Below are positions 5,694 through 6,816 of a stretch of 6,816 bases of DNA, in pieces. Position numbers and translations under genes: made by a program. The stretch lies in contig CABTZE010000110.1 of assembly GCA_902489215.1 (NCBI GenBank), positions 1 to 6,816 on the forward strand. The letters are read 5' to 3'. Origin of the DNA: an uncultured Brevibacterium sp. (GTDB lineage: Bacteria; Actinomycetota; Actinomycetes; Actinomycetales; Brevibacteriaceae). The first letter of the stretch is position 1, and every line of letters starts with the position of its first letter. Below the pieces are notes generated by a model that worked only from the letters and a program-made list of their open reading frames with translations, was not told where the DNA came from and did not search any database.

Positions 5694-6816
5694 TTGGGCG
5701 GCTTCACGCCTGAAAGTGTGATTGGCATCTGCGCGGATGCCTCCAGTTCGCCTGCGAGATAGTCGGCAACGGCGTTCATGGCGTACTCGGTATCGGCGTA
5801 TGTGACCAGCACAGTGTCCGCGTTTCCAGTGGCCGAAGCGACCTTCCACGGCCCACCCATACCGACAACAACATCCGCACCACCGGACGAGCTTTCAGTT
5901 CCGTCGACCAGCTTCACGCGCGTACCGCCACCAGTCTCAATGCCGTGTTCCTTCAGGGCTTTCTTCAGAGCCTCGACAGCAGCCGGCGGGCCGGATACTG
6001 ACACGCTTTTCACCGGCTCGGCCGAACAGCTTCCCGCCAAAACGGTAAGAGATTCACGACCGACCTCGTTGAAAACATCGTCCGTCTGCTTCTGGCCGCC
6101 GGCCTCACCAGCGCCTTCGCCAGCACCGTCACCACCGTCACCGCCGCCGTCACCAGGGCTAGCCTCACCAGCACCCTCACCAGAACCGGCCTCGCCAGCG
6201 GCCCGTTCCTGCCACAGGCCCATGGCAACAACCCGCTCAGCCTTGGCTCGCATGTCCTTTTCAGACAGATCGCCCGCATCCATTGCCTTCTTCACAGCCT
6301 GCACGGCAGCATCCAGATCAGGCGGCATGAGCGCGAGGTCCGCTCCGGCTTTCAGCGCTTCAACAGTTTCCTGACCTGCGGGAACGCCCTTCGTGATGGC
6401 TCCCATGTTGAGCCCATCGGTCACCGCAACCCCGTCAAAGCCAAGCTCATCCCGCAGCGCTTCATACACCTCAGGGTTCAGCGAAGACGGTTTGTCACCG
6501 GCCCCGGCAACCCGCATGTGCCCCACCAAAACCGACGGCACACCGGCTTCGATTGCCGCTTCGAACGGCTCCCATTCGGTGTCGCTGTATTCCTCGAGCG
6601 TCTTCTTCGATTCGGGCAGGTCGACATGGGAATCAACAGTCAACTGCCCGTGGCCCGGAAAGTGCTTGGCGCTCGACCCAATCCCAGCCGCCAGATACCC
6701 CTTCACGGCCGGCTCAACTGCACCGACAACGGTCTCCTGGCTGCCCCCTGCGGCGCGAACATTGATCACGGGGTCCTTCTTCCCGACCGTGACATCAGCG
6801 ACCGGGGCCCAGTTGA
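5684..6816 (-). CDS. nagZ: Glycoside hydrolase family 3, NagZ-type beta-N-acetylhexosaminidase (N-terminus outside window)
   Basis: The reading frame stays open to the window edge, where NWAPVADV matches the GH3 barrel; the apparent GTG start at 6769 is internal. About 376 residues are visible. GH3 NagZ enzymes remove terminal beta-linked N-acetylglucosamine from muropeptides or other glycans. Numbering from the codon at 6769, KHFPGHG (35-41) and the D46-S47-H48 loop match the NagZ general acid/base Asp-His pair, and VTDGLNM carries the expected nucleophile Asp118. The barrel ends near residue 188. A Gly/Ala/Glu/Asp linker (190-231) follows, then a roughly 130-residue domain resembling a short GH3 C-terminal domain (VVVGMGGPW, VLVTYADTE, then MPITLSG) ending in PPKCG. 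A secretion signal or lipobox would lie outside the window, so location is unknown. It converges on the methyltransferase gene across a repeat-filled gap. The symbol is by family; substrate specificity is not proven. Confidence 0.9.
   Translation of the reverse strand, partial: NWAPVADVTVGKKDPVINVRAAGGSQETVVGAVEPAVKGYLAAGIGSSAKHFPGHGQLTVDSHVDLPESKKTLEEYSDTEWEPFEAAIEAGVPSVLVGHMRVAGAGDKPSSLNPEVYEALRDELGFDGVAVTDGLNMGAITKGVPAGQETVEALKAGADLALMPPDLDAAVQAVKKAMDAGDLSEKDMRAKAERVVAMGLWQERAAGEAGSGEGAGEASPGDGGGDGGDGAGEGAGEAGGQKQTDDVFNEVGRESLTVLAGSCSAEPVKSVSVSGPPAAVEALKKALKEHGIETGGGTRVKLVDGTESSSGGADVVVGMGGPWKVASATGNADTVLVTYADTEYAMNAVADYLAGELEASAQMPITLSGVKPPKCG
6077..6202 (-). other. Low-complexity Gly-rich linker within the GH3 gene
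   Basis: About 42 codons encode almost only Gly, Ala, Glu, Asp and Ser, with repeated GEGAGEA and GDGGGDGGDG patterns; the DNA carries matching short repeats of CACC-type units. It separates the catalytic barrel from the C-terminal domain. It is a flexible spacer and a likely place for length variation by slippage. Confidence 0.75.

Noticed and set aside
6769..6769. GTG at 6769 as the start of the GH3 gene
   Set aside because: The frame continues upstream to the window edge with conserved GH3 residues NWAPVADV, so the true start is outside.

Overview
This window looks like a chromosomal segment of a high-GC Gram-positive bacterium (Actinomycetota). The pointers are the GC-rich codon use, GTG starts on two of the three genes whose starts are visible, actinobacterial-type IspE and RsmA sequences, and the rsmA-ispE-ABC-F gene order, known from corynebacteria and relatives. 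I cannot fix the genus from sequence alone.

Layout. Positions 1-3875 hold a minus-strand housekeeping cluster, transcribed right to left: rsmA (16S rRNA dimethyltransferase, 3009-3875), ispE (MEP-pathway kinase, 1990-2898) and a Uup-like ABC-F ATPase (21-1838). The gaps between them are 110 and 151 bp, so the cluster may be read together but has room for internal promoters. A plus-strand gene for a SAM-dependent methyltransferase with a THUMP-like C-terminal domain (3901-5118) starts only 25 bp from rsmA and diverges from it. That gap holds a perfect 12-bp palindrome made of two abutting, oppositely facing TAGGCT (-10 type) hexamers. Each sits 6-7 bp from a start codon, so both genes probably make leaderless mRNAs.

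The methyltransferase gene converges on a minus-strand glycoside hydrolase family 3 gene (NagZ-type beta-N-acetylhexosaminidase, 5684 to beyond 6816, N-terminus outside the window). The 565-bp gap between them has no credible gene. It holds three copies of an 80-bp imperfect palindromic repeat (70-75 of 80 positions identical between pairs), with a 22-bp tail shared by copies 1 and 3. A 36-nt tract made only of A and C lies between copies 2 and 3, and a perfect 16-bp palindrome covers the GH3 stop codon. This gap is the least ordinary part of the window. Transcript-end processing or termination between convergent genes is the simplest reading; a dispersed mobile palindromic element is the main alternative.

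Functional themes: ribosome maturation and translation (rsmA, ABC-F, probably the THUMP-like methyltransferase), isoprenoid precursor synthesis (ispE) and cell-wall amino-sugar turnover (GH3). I see no defence system, transposase, CRISPR array, tRNA or rRNA gene.
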